Part shown: one piece after another, positions 8,309 to 17,071 of the stretch
Layout: every line of letters starts with the position of its first letter
How positions within the stretch are numbered: the first letter of the stretch is position 1
Position numbers and translations under genes: made by a program
Notes under the pieces: generated by a model
Database searches by the model: none
Told to the model about the DNA's origin: nothing
Seen by the model: the letters and a program-made list of their open reading frames with translations, nothing else
NCBI GenBank assembly: GCA_910587715.1
Contig: CAJUMV010000013.1
Coordinates: 1 to 56,771, forward strand
Length of the DNA: 56,771 bases
Direction of reading: 5' to 3'
DNA from: an uncultured Lachnospiraceae bacterium
GTDB taxonomy: Bacteria; Bacillota; Clostridia; Lachnospirales; Lachnospiraceae

Positions 8309-9544
8309 TCAAATGTCTGTCCCACACGCCGCCGCTCTCCCGGCAACCGTTCCGCTGCTCCACGCCCACTGTAAATTATAGCCGCCGCAGGCTCCGTCGA
8401 TATCCAGAATTTCTCCCGCAAAATAAAGTCCCGGCTGCTTTTTTGACATCAGGTTTTCCGTAACCTCATTGCAGTCCACGCCCCCCGCGCACATCTGCGC
8501 CCTGTCAAAGCCGTTTGTCCCCGTAACCGTCGTCTCCAGCCCGAGATACAGCTCCTGCAGCCGCCGGAATGCCTCCGCGGGAACGTCCTTTGCCCGCTGC
8601 GTCTCCCGAATGCCTGCCAGCTTCAAAAGCAGACGGTTGATTTTATTATTGACTATTCCGGTCAGAAATACATCCATCTCATCTTTCCCGTGCGCCGCAA
8701 GCCGTTTCCGGAAAAATGCACCGCAGGTCTCCTCATCAAAATCGGGAAGGAAAGACACCCGCACTACAACAGGTTTTTTCTCAAGCAGCGCATAGGCGGC
8801 AGTCCGGCAGAGCTGGAAAGCCGGTATGCCGGAAAGCCCATAATCCGTAAGCTGCAGCTCGCCCCTCTCCCTTGCCGCCTCTTTTCCCGCCGTCCGCAAA
8901 GTCAGCTTCGCGTCACAGCGCACCCCCGCCACCTGCTTATAAAAAGACTCCTTGCAGACAAGCGCGGCAAGCGCCGGCACGGGGATGACAATCCGATGCC
9001 CGAACCGCTCCGCCAGCCCAAAACCGCTCCCGTCGGAGCCGGTATTTGGCGCCGCCTTGCCGCCGCAGCAAAGAATGACCGCGTCATAACAGCCTTCCTT
9101 CCCCTGCCGCCCGATGAAAAATTTTTTTCTGTCCTTATCGAAGGAGAGCGCCTGCACCGCCGCCCCCGTATGTACCGTTACCTGCCGCCTGTCAAGCTCA
9201 TAGCGCAGCAAATCAAGCACTGTGGACGCCTGCTCGCTCGCCGGATACAGATACCCGTCCCTGTCTTTGATGCGCATACCGAGGGACTCAAAAAAATCCT
9301 TTGTCTCAGATACGCCAAACGCGGAAAGCACACTGCCCAGAAGCGCCGTCCCGCTCCCATGATAATATGCCACCCCCATCGCCTCGTTGGAGAAATTGCA
9401 TCTGCCGTTTCCCGTGGACAAAATCTTTTTTCCTACCCTGTCGTTTTTCTCATAAATCGTTACCGCCGCGCCCTCACCAGCCGCTTGAATAGCCGCCGCC
9501 ATCCCCGCCGCGCCGCCACCTATCACCGCAATCTGCCTGTTCAT
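8309..9544 (-). CDS. BaiN/HI0933-family FAD oxidoreductase
   Basis: A 411-residue flavoprotein beginning with a Rossmann motif, IAVIGGGAAGMAAAIQAAGE, then GKKILSTGNGRCNFSN, the hallmark of the HI0933/BaiN family. The C-terminus GLYFAGEILDIDGACGGYNL is also typical. Some relatives reduce bile-acid intermediates (BaiN), but most family members have no known substrate, so no bile-acid role is claimed. The ATG follows AAGGAAAAAAATA. Upstream is the long palindromic element, so transcription probably starts in or beyond that element. Confidence 0.9.
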   Translation of the reverse strand: MNRQIAVIGGGAAGMAAAIQAAGEGAAVTIYEKNDRVGKKILSTGNGRCNFSNEAMGVAYYHGSGTALLGSVLSAFGVSETKDFFESLGMRIKDRDGYLYPASEQASTVLDLLRYELDRRQVTVHTGAAVQALSFDKDRKKFFIGRQGKEGCYDAVILCCGGKAAPNTGSDGSGFGLAERFGHRIVIPVPALAALVCKESFYKQVAGVRCDAKLTLRTAGKEAARERGELQLTDYGLSGIPAFQLCRTAAYALLEKKPVVVRVSFLPDFDEETCGAFFRKRLAAHGKDEMDVFLTGIVNNKINRLLLKLAGIRETQRAKDVPAEAFRRLQELYLGLETTVTGTNGFDRAQMCAGGVDCNEVTENLMSKKQPGLYFAGEILDIDGACGGYNLQWAWSSGTVAGRAAACGTDI

Positions 9545-9573
9545 TATTTTTTTCCTTTTTCATAACTCATATT

Positions 9574-9795
9574 CAGGTAATTGCGAAACGCATCCTTGCT
9601 CTTGATACGTTGTGCATATTGTATAATCCATAAGCGGACTCTCAAAAGACGCCAGCACTTGACGAGGTACTGAGTTGCTTGGTAACTCACGAGTCTAGTA
9701 CTGCTGCGTTTTTTGTGAAGCGGAAGCGGGTCTGCGTTGGAATATACAATGTGTACAACGTTCACTGAATCCGCGCTGCGTTTCGCAATTACCTG
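9574..9795. repeat. Long imperfect palindrome with 19-bp perfect terminal inverted repeats
   Basis: The 222-bp element has perfect 19-bp ends (9574-9592 against 9777-9795) containing AATTGCGAAACGCA. ACGTTGT (9607-9613) pairs with ACAACGT (9755-9761). The next 17 bases (9614-9630) pair with 9738-9754 at 14 of 17 positions. A core hairpin is TGAGTT-gcttggt-AACTCA inside GTACT/AGTAC. The element could extrude as a cruciform or fold as RNA. A 73-codon frame across it (9544-9765) looks like chance. Relative of 6390-6480. Confidence 0.82.
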
Positions 9796-9807
9796 TAATT
9801 TATATAA

Positions 9808-10545
9808 TTAACTGGAGTACGACTCCAAAAACAGATACAGCTCCTCCTCGCTCGCCACAAACTTCCCCTCCATAATCTCCCTCTGCAGGGAATCGGGCAG
9901 CCGATCCAGCAAAATATCCGTGTTCATGTAAAGCGTGCTCCTGTCCTCCTCGTACACCACGATAAAATGGTCCGCCACCATTAGATAGAACCCCTGCGGC
10001 GCCTTTTCTTTATAATACTTACAGACCGCCACCCGGTCTTTGGAAAAAGCGGTCAGTTCAATCGTCTCAAAGCCCTGCTCCAGCTCCGTCAGCGGTGGAT
10101 TGTCCTCGTAGGCGGACAGCGCCTCCAATAACTCTTCTCTATTTAAACCGATATACATGACGGGAATCGTCTCCTCGCTCTCCGTCACGGTTCCCTTCGA
10201 CAAATCCACCAGCTCTAACAGATATTTCGTGTCCGCCGTCACCACAGGCTCCTGCGCTGCCGCTGCCTCGATAACCTGTTCCTCCTCACTGTCAATGACT
10301 TGCTCCTTTATCTCCGAAGCCTCTGATTCCTCCTGCGAAACCGGAGCTTTTGTGGAAACAGCATCTGCAAGCTGCGATACCGACTGCCTTATGCTGTCCG
10401 CCGCGCTCGTCCCTGCCTGCTCATAACTGTGGCTGTACCGGTGCGGATAAAAAAACTCCTCCGCCTTTATCGCCCCCCAGCCGCCAAGTCCCAGCATAAT
10501 GATGGACATTGTCATAAAAAGACTGATACGTTTTACAAGTTTCAT
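9808..10545 (-). CDS. Secreted or membrane-anchored protein with BofC-like C-terminal domain
   Basis: A 245-residue protein with a single N-terminal hydrophobic segment (about residues 8-27, SLFMTMSIIMLGLGGWGAI). An acidic low-complexity linker follows, and a C-terminal domain from about residue 125. That domain reads MYIGLNREELLEAL, ETIELTAFSKDRVAV, GFYLMVADHFIVVYEED and then DSLQREIMEGKFVASEEEL. The pattern recalls the BofC C-terminal domain, known in Bacillus for forespore control of SpoIVB signalling; this is inference from pattern only. It lies 73 bp downstream of a SpoVB-type flippase at the tail of a sporulation-linked cluster. Confidence 0.6.
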   Translation of the reverse strand: MKLVKRISLFMTMSIIMLGLGGWGAIKAEEFFYPHRYSHSYEQAGTSAADSIRQSVSQLADAVSTKAPVSQEESEASEIKEQVIDSEEEQVIEAAAAQEPVVTADTKYLLELVDLSKGTVTESEETIPVMYIGLNREELLEALSAYEDNPPLTELEQGFETIELTAFSKDRVAVCKYYKEKAPQGFYLMVADHFIVVYEEDRSTLYMNTDILLDRLPDSLQREIMEGKFVASEEELYLFLESYSS

Positions 10546-10618
10546 CCCGTTTTAACCCTCTCTTGTCGGATTTCCTGTAATCAGTATCAGCCAATTCTGT
10601 TTTTTTATACAGTGTCCC

Positions 10619-12265
10619 TCACAAAACGCCTATCATTCTGCCAATGGTAATAAATAAGAAACCAAGCGGCATTTCCTGCAGATCCGCTTCCCCGAGCACA
10701 CGAAGCAGCATAAGGGCAAGTATATGGAAGAACAGCCCTGCCGCCAGGGAAACGATAATGCTAATCACTGCTCCCGCAGCGCCGGAAAGCAGCATATTTA
10801 GCAGATACACGATCAGCCCCGACACCGCGGCTGCGGCAAGCGGAAACAAAACGCCTGCAAACCAGTCAGGCGTATACTTGATGCGCCTGTTCAGAAATAC
10901 AAATGCCAGAACCATATAAATGCCGAAGAACAAAATCAAGGCGCACAGCAGACCGTCCACTCCCATATGCCCGCGCTGTGTCATAAAATAGGCGACAAGC
11001 AGATGCACCACAAAAGATACGGCAGCCGAAAGAAACAGCTCCCGGACCATCCTCATTTTATATAAAATCTGCCCGAACAGAAAGCTGAACGTAAATAAAA
11101 CGGCAATTACCGCGCTTTTAGAAAGCCAGCCAGCCAGTACCGCCGACTGCGCCGTCGTTCTCCCGTAACAGCAGGCAGCAAACGGTTTCCCGAGAACAGC
11201 CAGATATACCGCCGCCGGGAAAGACACCATAGACGCATTTCGTATCGCCCTGCCCATCCGTTCCCGCATACTGCGGTATTCCTCTCTCTCGTAAGCATTG
11301 GCGATTTTTCCGGTCCATCCGTGCACGGACAGGCAGGAAATCGCCGCGCATATCCCGAGAAGCGGCGCAAATTTCCCATAATAGCAGCCCCACTGTGCCG
11401 TGCGCACACTCCCCTGCTCCGTCACATTCATACAGAAATTGAAATAACGCTGATCCGCAAGCATAAACAGATTGGAGAGCACGGCAGCCGCCGCAAGCGG
11501 CGCCATATTTATGACAAGCATCCGCTGAATCTCAAATCGTGTTTCCGCACGTCTGCTGTTGTCCTGCCCCGGACGCCCTTTAAAAGCCCCCGCGTAAATC
11601 ACATAGACAAGGAGCAGATGAAGCAGGGCAATCACCTGAGAGGCAAACACCCCGAGCATTGCGCCCAGCGCCCCGTAAGCATAGCTGTGCGCCTCCACCT
11701 GATACAGCGCCGCCACCTTCTGCCCGTAACCATAAAAAGCCCTGCCGCCAAGAATCGCGCCCGCAAACATGGCAACCTTCTCAATATATTGGGAATGCGC
11801 CGTGAGCACGCCCATGCCGTAACCGTTAAAATAGCCCCTGAAAATACCGACAAGCGCCGCAAAAAAGACAGACGGAGCCGCCGCCATCACCGCCATACGT
11901 GCCAGACGTTCCAAAGCCAGAACCTCGGCAATCCACGAGGAAAAGAACAGTAGAAATAACGCCATCACCGTACCGAGAAACAGATTCATAACAAAGGCAG
12001 TCCGAAACACTTTAACCGCATTCCGATACCGTTCCCGCTTTACACGGTAGCGGATAATGCCTGCCATGGCATTTGACATGCCATAGGTTACGACCAAAGT
12101 AGTCAATACAAACAACTCAAAAGCCGGGGCAAACAGCCCCACGCCTTCGTCCCCGATGACCCTCGAAAGCGGAATCCGCAGGAGAAGAAGCAGCATATAA
12201 GAAACAATCCCCGCTGAGAGGACAATCCTGTTTTTCCAATTTTTCGTCAACCATTGTATATTCAT
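10619..12265 (-). CDS. SpoVB/MATE-type polysaccharide flippase family membrane protein
   Basis: A 548-residue integral membrane protein with roughly 12-14 hydrophobic helices and the MOP-superfamily layout. The first helix is followed by LLRIPLSRVIGDEGVGLFAPA, the usual RxxGxxGxGxY-like region of SpoVB/RfbX flippases. SpoVB homologues move lipid-linked oligosaccharide precursors, for spore cortex or wall synthesis; the substrate here is unknown. It starts 15 bp after ybeY and is likely in the same transcript. C-terminal helices are weakly conserved to my eye. Confidence 0.82.
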   Translation of the reverse strand: MNIQWLTKNWKNRIVLSAGIVSYMLLLLLRIPLSRVIGDEGVGLFAPAFELFVLTTLVVTYGMSNAMAGIIRYRVKRERYRNAVKVFRTAFVMNLFLGTVMALFLLFFSSWIAEVLALERLARMAVMAAAPSVFFAALVGIFRGYFNGYGMGVLTAHSQYIEKVAMFAGAILGGRAFYGYGQKVAALYQVEAHSYAYGALGAMLGVFASQVIALLHLLLVYVIYAGAFKGRPGQDNSRRAETRFEIQRMLVINMAPLAAAAVLSNLFMLADQRYFNFCMNVTEQGSVRTAQWGCYYGKFAPLLGICAAISCLSVHGWTGKIANAYEREEYRSMRERMGRAIRNASMVSFPAAVYLAVLGKPFAACCYGRTTAQSAVLAGWLSKSAVIAVLFTFSFLFGQILYKMRMVRELFLSAAVSFVVHLLVAYFMTQRGHMGVDGLLCALILFFGIYMVLAFVFLNRRIKYTPDWFAGVLFPLAAAAVSGLIVYLLNMLLSGAAGAVISIIVSLAAGLFFHILALMLLRVLGEADLQEMPLGFLFITIGRMIGVL

Positions 12266-12280
12266 TGTTATCCTCAGTAT

Positions 12281-12781
12281 CTAAAACCTTGTGATGGAAA
12301 GCATCTGCAAGACTGCCTCCTGCTTTTTTTCCATCACGACTGCCTCCTCCGGCTCCATATGGTCGTAGCCGCACAGATGATACAGGCTGTGTGCCAGCAG
12401 AAAGGCAAATTCACGAAGCTCGCCGTGCCCGTATTCCGCCGCCTGCGCCTTGACCCGCTCAACATTCAAAATGATATCGCCTAGAATCAGCTCACCACTG
12501 TCCGGATCAAAACAGTCCGCCTCCCGCTCCTCCACGCCGGAAAAATCCCCCGGCGTCTCAAACTCCAGATTGGGAAAGGAAAGCACGTCCGTCTCTGCAT
12601 CGATGTTCCGGTAATTTTTATTGTACTCCCGAATGCTCGCACCGTCTGTCATCAGAAGATTTACCGTCGCCTCATAGGGACAGTTCTCGCTGTTAAGAAC
12701 AGCCTCCGCTACGCGTGCAAGCAACTCTTTTTCATCAAAAGAAAAACTCTGCCTGGTCTCATTTTCAACGTAAGAAGTCAT
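12281..12781 (-). CDS. ybeY: Endoribonuclease YbeY, 16S rRNA 3'-end maturation
   Basis: Zinc-dependent RNase of 166 residues that matures 16S rRNA and helps ribosome quality control. The metal site is complete in LAHSLYHLCGYDHMEPEE (H...H.....H). The N-terminal IREYNKNYRNIDAETDVLSF motif is also conserved. It overlaps the upstream PgpH-like gene by 17 bp, so translation may be coupled. This position next to PhoH and the HD protein is the usual Firmicute arrangement. Confidence 0.96.
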   Translation of the reverse strand: MTSYVENETRQSFSFDEKELLARVAEAVLNSENCPYEATVNLLMTDGASIREYNKNYRNIDAETDVLSFPNLEFETPGDFSGVEEREADCFDPDSGELILGDIILNVERVKAQAAEYGHGELREFAFLLAHSLYHLCGYDHMEPEEAVVMEKKQEAVLQMLSITRF

Positions 12782-14042
12782 AGTAAAGCTTCTCCTTGAT
12801 AAATATTTTTTTCATTTCACATATCTGTCCTATGGAAATCTCATTTCCCCAAAGCTCGTCTGTCTCAAATTTCTTCTTAAATACCGTGTCTATCAACTGC
12901 TCATAATCAAGCTCCGCCTTGGGGTCCTTCGCAAACAGATAGAGAATGGACGACACGATACAGTCCGCCAGCAGAACGACAATCGTCTCTTTAGAAACAA
13001 TCTTTGCATCCGGGTCCACATACTCCTTCAAAATCTGTTTTGCTTTCGGCGGAAAATGGTATTTATCACAGATGACGGACACGTTCTCCCAAGTGTTTTC
13101 TCCGGTCAGCTTGCCGATTCTGTGATAATACCCGCACGCTTTCACAGCTGCATCGTCTATACCGAGACTCCTCGCCACTTTATCTCCCAGATACGCCGTA
13201 TGAATCGCATGATAATACTCTTCCTTTGAAAGCTCCTTGAGCTGTACGAGCAGGGGACACTCTGGGTCGTTGATCTCCATATATCTGTCACGGTATCTGT
13301 GAATTACCATGGAGCTTACCATCTTTAAACTGACCAGAAGCAGGATGCAGCACACCATCAGATTGATGCCCGGTATCATAAACTGGACGATGGAAAGCCG
13401 CTCCTTCGCAAACAGAATGACGTTTGCCGTCAGACTTAAGGCAAGCACCAGCAGGGAAATCATCATCGGAATCCCCACCATGAACTCTTCATCTAAGATA
13501 GCAAACACCAGTATCCCTGCCATACCGCTGATAAAATAGAGCCAGAAAATCGCATAGTCACAACCCGCGAAATTCACGGAAAGAAGCAGACACATGCTCC
13601 CTGCCGCAAGCCCTGTCATACCGTTTGAAAAGACACCCAGCAATACGAAAACCACAAGATAGGGCCAGCCCGTAACCGGAAGATACGGCAAAAACACCGC
13701 CGCCGTCAGACTTACCAGATAGGTAAGCGCAAACCGTCCGTAACACCCTTCGTTGCGATAGACAAAAAATCCGCCTGACTCACTCATCACATAGGAGAAA
13801 ATGATAATTCCCGTCCCGGTCAGCACCATGACCACATTCCGTATCATCATATCCGTCTGGTTATGGTAGAATACGCTGCCAAGCCATGCAATCACGCCGG
13901 CAAGAGCAAACATAAACATAAAAATGACGATTCTTTTGATAATATTCGTGTTTTTTTGAAGATTGCCGTTATTTTCCACGCCTGTAATTCCTGTTCCCTG
14001 TTTTTTCACTCCGTCGTTTCTCTTTTGCTTCGTAATCGTCAT
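12765..14042 (-). CDS. PgpH-like membrane protein with degenerate HD domain
   Basis: In Firmicutes this slot between phoH and ybeY holds PgpH, a 7TM-HD phosphodiesterase that hydrolyses cyclic di-AMP. Here the protein is 425 residues against about 700. It has membrane helices at about 35-245 and no large extracellular domain. A C-terminal HD-like domain begins INDPECPLLVQL. The first His is kept (YYHAIH, residue 278) and so is the last Asp (LLADCI, residue 360). The catalytic HD pair reads HR in YYHRIGKL (residues 307-308), and no HHGT segment is seen. It is probably inactive as a phosphodiesterase. The start is uncertain: ATG 14042, GTG 14009 or GTG 13979 (which overlaps phoH by only 11 nt). 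Confidence 0.8.
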   Translation of the reverse strand: MTITKQKRNDGVKKQGTGITGVENNGNLQKNTNIIKRIVIFMFMFALAGVIAWLGSVFYHNQTDMMIRNVVMVLTGTGIIIFSYVMSESGGFFVYRNEGCYGRFALTYLVSLTAAVFLPYLPVTGWPYLVVFVLLGVFSNGMTGLAAGSMCLLLSVNFAGCDYAIFWLYFISGMAGILVFAILDEEFMVGIPMMISLLVLALSLTANVILFAKERLSIVQFMIPGINLMVCCILLLVSLKMVSSMVIHRYRDRYMEINDPECPLLVQLKELSKEEYYHAIHTAYLGDKVARSLGIDDAAVKACGYYHRIGKLTGENTWENVSVICDKYHFPPKAKQILKEYVDPDAKIVSKETIVVLLADCIVSSILYLFAKDPKAELDYEQLIDTVFKKKFETDELWGNEISIGQICEMKKIFIKEKLYYDFLR

Positions 14043-14976
14043 AAGCCTTCACGATTCTCTGCACAAGCGGATGCCTGACCACATCCTTGCTGCTCAAATT
14101 ACAAAACGAAATATCGTCTATTTTTGAAAGTACCTGCACTGCCACGTCAAGCCCGGATTTCATATCGGGCGCCAGATCCTTCTGCGAAGCATCCCCGGTA
14201 ACCACCACCTTGGAACCGAAGCCGATTCTCGTCAGAAACATCTTCATCTGCGCCGGTGTGGTGTTCTGCGCTTCATCCAGAATGATGTAGGCATTATCCA
14301 ATGTCCGTCCCCGCATATACGCGAGCGGCGCCACCTCAATCAGCCCCTTTTCCATATTTCTGGCAAAGCTCTCCGCCCCCATAATCTGATAGAGCGCATC
14401 ATAGAGCGGTCGAAGATACGGGTCAACCTTACTCTGCAAATCCCCGGGCAGAAAGCCCAGCTTCTCTCCCGCTTCAATGGCGGGTCTTGTCAGGATGATG
14501 CGGCTCACCTCATTATTCTTAAAAGCGGTCACCGCCATCGCCATTGCCAGATATGTCTTTCCCGTACCGGCTGGTCCCACCCCGAACACAATCATCTTGT
14601 CGCGCATGGCGTCCACATACTGTTTCTGTCCCAAAGTCTTTGGTTTGATCGGCTTGCCGCTCACGGTATGACAGATGCAGTCACTGTCCATGGCAACCAG
14701 CATGTCCTCCTTGTGCTCCTTACCAAGCTCAATGGCATAATCCACGCTTTGTTCCTCCAAAATCGTACCTCTCTTTGACAGGGTAAGCAGCTCCTTTACA
14801 ATGCTCGCCGCTCTGTCCACGGCTTCCCGTTCTCCGGAAATCCGCAAAGCACCGTCCCGGTCTACGATGATTACGTTCAAATCATTTTCAATTCTCTTGA
14901 TATGGGAGTCAAACTCCCCGAAAAGGTTTGACATGTGCTCCACCGGCACATCAATACTGACTGTAAACGCGTCCAC
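13969..14976 (-). CDS. phoH: PhoH-family ATPase
   Basis: A 335-residue cytoplasmic P-loop ATPase. An N-terminal KH-like region covers about 1-90. The ATPase core follows, with Walker A GPAGTGKTYLA, RPAIEAGEKLGFLPGDL and Walker B YIILDEAQNTTPAQMKMF. PhoH proteins act in RNA metabolism in some bacteria, but the exact reaction here is unknown. The start is a GTG after AAAGGCGGGA. It lies 28 bp after yqfD, and the PgpH-like gene overlaps its 3' end. This order is conserved across spore-forming Firmicutes. Confidence 0.94.
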   Translation of the reverse strand: MDAFTVSIDVPVEHMSNLFGEFDSHIKRIENDLNVIIVDRDGALRISGEREAVDRAASIVKELLTLSKRGTILEEQSVDYAIELGKEHKEDMLVAMDSDCICHTVSGKPIKPKTLGQKQYVDAMRDKMIVFGVGPAGTGKTYLAMAMAVTAFKNNEVSRIILTRPAIEAGEKLGFLPGDLQSKVDPYLRPLYDALYQIMGAESFARNMEKGLIEVAPLAYMRGRTLDNAYIILDEAQNTTPAQMKMFLTRIGFGSKVVVTGDASQKDLAPDMKSGLDVAVQVLSKIDDISFCNLSSKDVVRHPLVQRIVKAYDDYEAKEKRRSEKTGNRNYRRGK

Positions 14977-15004
14977 TCCCGCCTTTCGTAAGCTACAGCC
15001 TGCA

Positions 15005-16249
15005 TCAGTCCGTCTGTTCGTCCTCCTCTTCCGGTTTCTCCACAGGCGCTGTCACAGTCGGTGAAAGCTTCACCGCCGATTCTTCGAGCTGCATATGAGC
15101 ATATAATACCCATTTTTTATCATTCTTTTTTATTGTAACATTTTTTTCCGCAATTTGTACCCCTTTTTCATTTAAAGTTGAGATAATTTTTCGCCACCTC
15201 TCCTGCAGAAGCGTTTTCATCTCCTCATCCGTATGCATTTTCGGCACGATTTCGTACTCCTGCACCGTCCTTTTCCCGTAATACAGCGGCAGATACAGAT
15301 GGTCTAAAAGCTGCACCTGTCTTTTCTCCTCGCTCGTATCATAAAAGTCGTAGGGAACCTTCCGGAAACGAAAAGCGACTTCCTTTTCCCCCGTACCGAC
15401 TACCGGAATTTCTATGCTCTCCCCCGTATAGCATTTCTCGTCATAGGCAACTTCTTCTTCCAGCGACAGGTTTCGCGCGTAACTGATGGTAATGTCCGCA
15501 TCCGCTTTTACATACTGGTATCTGCGCACGGTAGTGTCCTCATTGTAGACGGGAACCGCACCGCTCACGAGCACATCGCCTTTTTGCACACTGTCCCCGT
15601 TAGCTACAAGCGGCACACCGCTTCTGGTGATGATATAAGTCACCATGCCGTCTTTCTCTGCTACCAAATCCATACCCTTTTCTGTTTCCGCCTTGTTCCG
15701 GTTATCGTAGACCGGCATCTCATTTTCCTTGATGTGGATTAAAAGCGTCGTGCCACGAAGCTGCACGGAAGTCCATGTAATCAAATCATAGTCCTCTCTA
15801 AGTCCCTGTTCCAGCGACCCGATATCCAGCGCACTCTTTTTCATGGCGGTATGCACGCCCTGCTCTTCCAGATAATCCATCAGCACGTCTTCCGTCAGGG
15901 CAAAGTTTCCTTCAATCTGAATATCCCAGATAAAGCGGGACGCCAGACACCAGAAAAAGATACAGCAGAAAAGCCCCGCCACAAACAGCTTTCTTCTCCA
16001 CATTTTTGACATAAAAAAAGGCAGACCGTATTTGCCCAACACAGCCGCCCTCGTCCCTGTTTTTTTTAAGAGCGGCTTTAAGGCAAAAAAACCCGCGATA
16101 CTGATATGCATGGTATGATAATCGCCGTGGTCCTCGATATCCCAGACGAGAACATCGTGATTGCCGCAAAGATTTAAAAGACGCTCCACAGAATAGCCCC
16201 ATACTTTAACGACAACATATCCTCTTAAAAACTGTATCCAATGAAGCAT
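15005..16249 (-). CDS. yqfD: Sporulation protein YqfD
   Basis: A 414-residue protein with one strong membrane helix at about 88-108 (LFVAGLFCCIFFWCLASRFI). The preceding N-terminal domain starts MLHWIQFLRGYVVVKVWGYS. After the helix come FtsQ/POTRA-like strands and NGDSVQKGDVLVSG. This matches YqfD, a sigma-E regulated protein of the Bacillus sporulation programme whose mechanism is unclear. A GGGGGAGAGTCT ribosome site precedes the ATG. It follows yqfC by 18 bp and precedes phoH, an arrangement that marks a spore former. Confidence 0.92.
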   Translation of the reverse strand: MLHWIQFLRGYVVVKVWGYSVERLLNLCGNHDVLVWDIEDHGDYHTMHISIAGFFALKPLLKKTGTRAAVLGKYGLPFFMSKMWRRKLFVAGLFCCIFFWCLASRFIWDIQIEGNFALTEDVLMDYLEEQGVHTAMKKSALDIGSLEQGLREDYDLITWTSVQLRGTTLLIHIKENEMPVYDNRNKAETEKGMDLVAEKDGMVTYIITRSGVPLVANGDSVQKGDVLVSGAVPVYNEDTTVRRYQYVKADADITISYARNLSLEEEVAYDEKCYTGESIEIPVVGTGEKEVAFRFRKVPYDFYDTSEEKRQVQLLDHLYLPLYYGKRTVQEYEIVPKMHTDEEMKTLLQERWRKIISTLNEKGVQIAEKNVTIKKNDKKWVLYAHMQLEESAVKLSPTVTAPVEKPEEEDEQTD

Positions 16250-16267
16250 AGACTCTCCCCCGCACGC

Positions 16268-16567
16268 TCAGATATAGCGCAGCGCGTCAATCTTTCCGCT
16301 GATTTTCATGTCTTCATTGGTATAATAGTCGATGGACAGACCGCTTCCCTCAAAGCAGATTTTAGCGTTCTTTCCCTGCAGAACAATAGACTCCGTGGTG
16401 TATTCCAAAATCCCCTTATAATTTTCAATAAAAGCCTCGCGGTTCCCCGTAATCGTAACAATCGCCGCCCCCAGCATGGTATCCTTCGGAAGCTTTAAGG
16501 ATTCCACAATCAGCTCCTTCGATTTGGCAAACGGTGAAAATGACTGGCGTCTGTTCTCTCTTCTCAT
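16268..16567 (-). CDS. yqfC: YabP/YqfC-family sporulation protein
   Basis: A 99-residue beta-rich protein, with LPKDTMLGAAIVTITGNREA, an IENYKGILEYTTESIVLQ segment and ISGKIDALRYI at the end. That is the YqfC/YabP signature. YqfC is made under sigma-E in the mother cell in Bacillus. It sits immediately before yqfD, as in most endospore formers, and probably starts this six- or seven-gene run. No promoter was identified with confidence in the short 24-bp gap to rlmH. Confidence 0.92.
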   Translation of the reverse strand: MRRENRRQSFSPFAKSKELIVESLKLPKDTMLGAAIVTITGNREAFIENYKGILEYTTESIVLQGKNAKICFEGSGLSIDYYTNEDMKISGKIDALRYI

Positions 16568-16591
16568 GTTACACTATATGTTTCCAGGTTA

Positions 16592-17071
16592 TCACTTATG
16601 ATAAGGTTCCCCATTTATAATCCGGAACGCCCGATAAATCTGCTCCAACAAAATAACCCGCATCAGCTGGTGCGGGAATGTCATATCCGAAAAGCTGACC
16701 GCCAGATCAGCCCGCTTCTTGATAGTGTTATGTAAACCGAGTGATCCGCCAATCACAAAAACAAGATGACCAATGCCGTTTACGCCAAGCCGTTCAATTT
16801 GTCCGGCAAAGTCTTCCGAGGTAAATTTCCGTCCCTCAATCTCCAGCGTCACCACATAAGCGCCATCCGGCAATAGCCTTGCAATACGCTCCCCTTCTCT
16901 TTGCAGAATCTGCTCTTTTTCGGTTTCGGAAGCGCTGTCCGGCGTTTTTTCATCAACCGTCTCCCTGATTTCCAATCTGCAGTAACGTCCCAGTCGTTTT
17001 TCGTACTCGGACACTGCGTCACGGAAGAACTTCTCTTTCAGTTTACCGACTGTAATCACTGTTATCTTCAT
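16592..17071 (-). CDS. rlmH: 23S rRNA (pseudouridine1915-N3)-methyltransferase
   Basis: SPOUT-class methyltransferase that uses SAM to methylate pseudouridine 1915 in helix 69 of 23S rRNA on the 70S ribosome. The N-terminus MKITVITVGKLKEKFFRDA and the knot region HLVFVIGGSLGLHN, then SFSDMTFPHQLMR and YRAFRIINGEPYHK, are diagnostic. The ATG at 17071 has AGGAA five bases upstream and gives 159 residues, the family norm. The start overlaps the end of the upstream membrane-protein gene by 29 bp. Confidence 0.96.
   Translation of the reverse strand: MKITVITVGKLKEKFFRDAVSEYEKRLGRYCRLEIRETVDEKTPDSASETEKEQILQREGERIARLLPDGAYVVTLEIEGRKFTSEDFAGQIERLGVNGIGHLVFVIGGSLGLHNTIKKRADLAVSFSDMTFPHQLMRVILLEQIYRAFRIINGEPYHK

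Noticed and set aside
9544..9765. 73-codon minus-strand ORF between two genes
   Set aside because: It lies inside the palindromic element, ends at the next gene's start and has a low-complexity basic composition. No ribosome site or family match.
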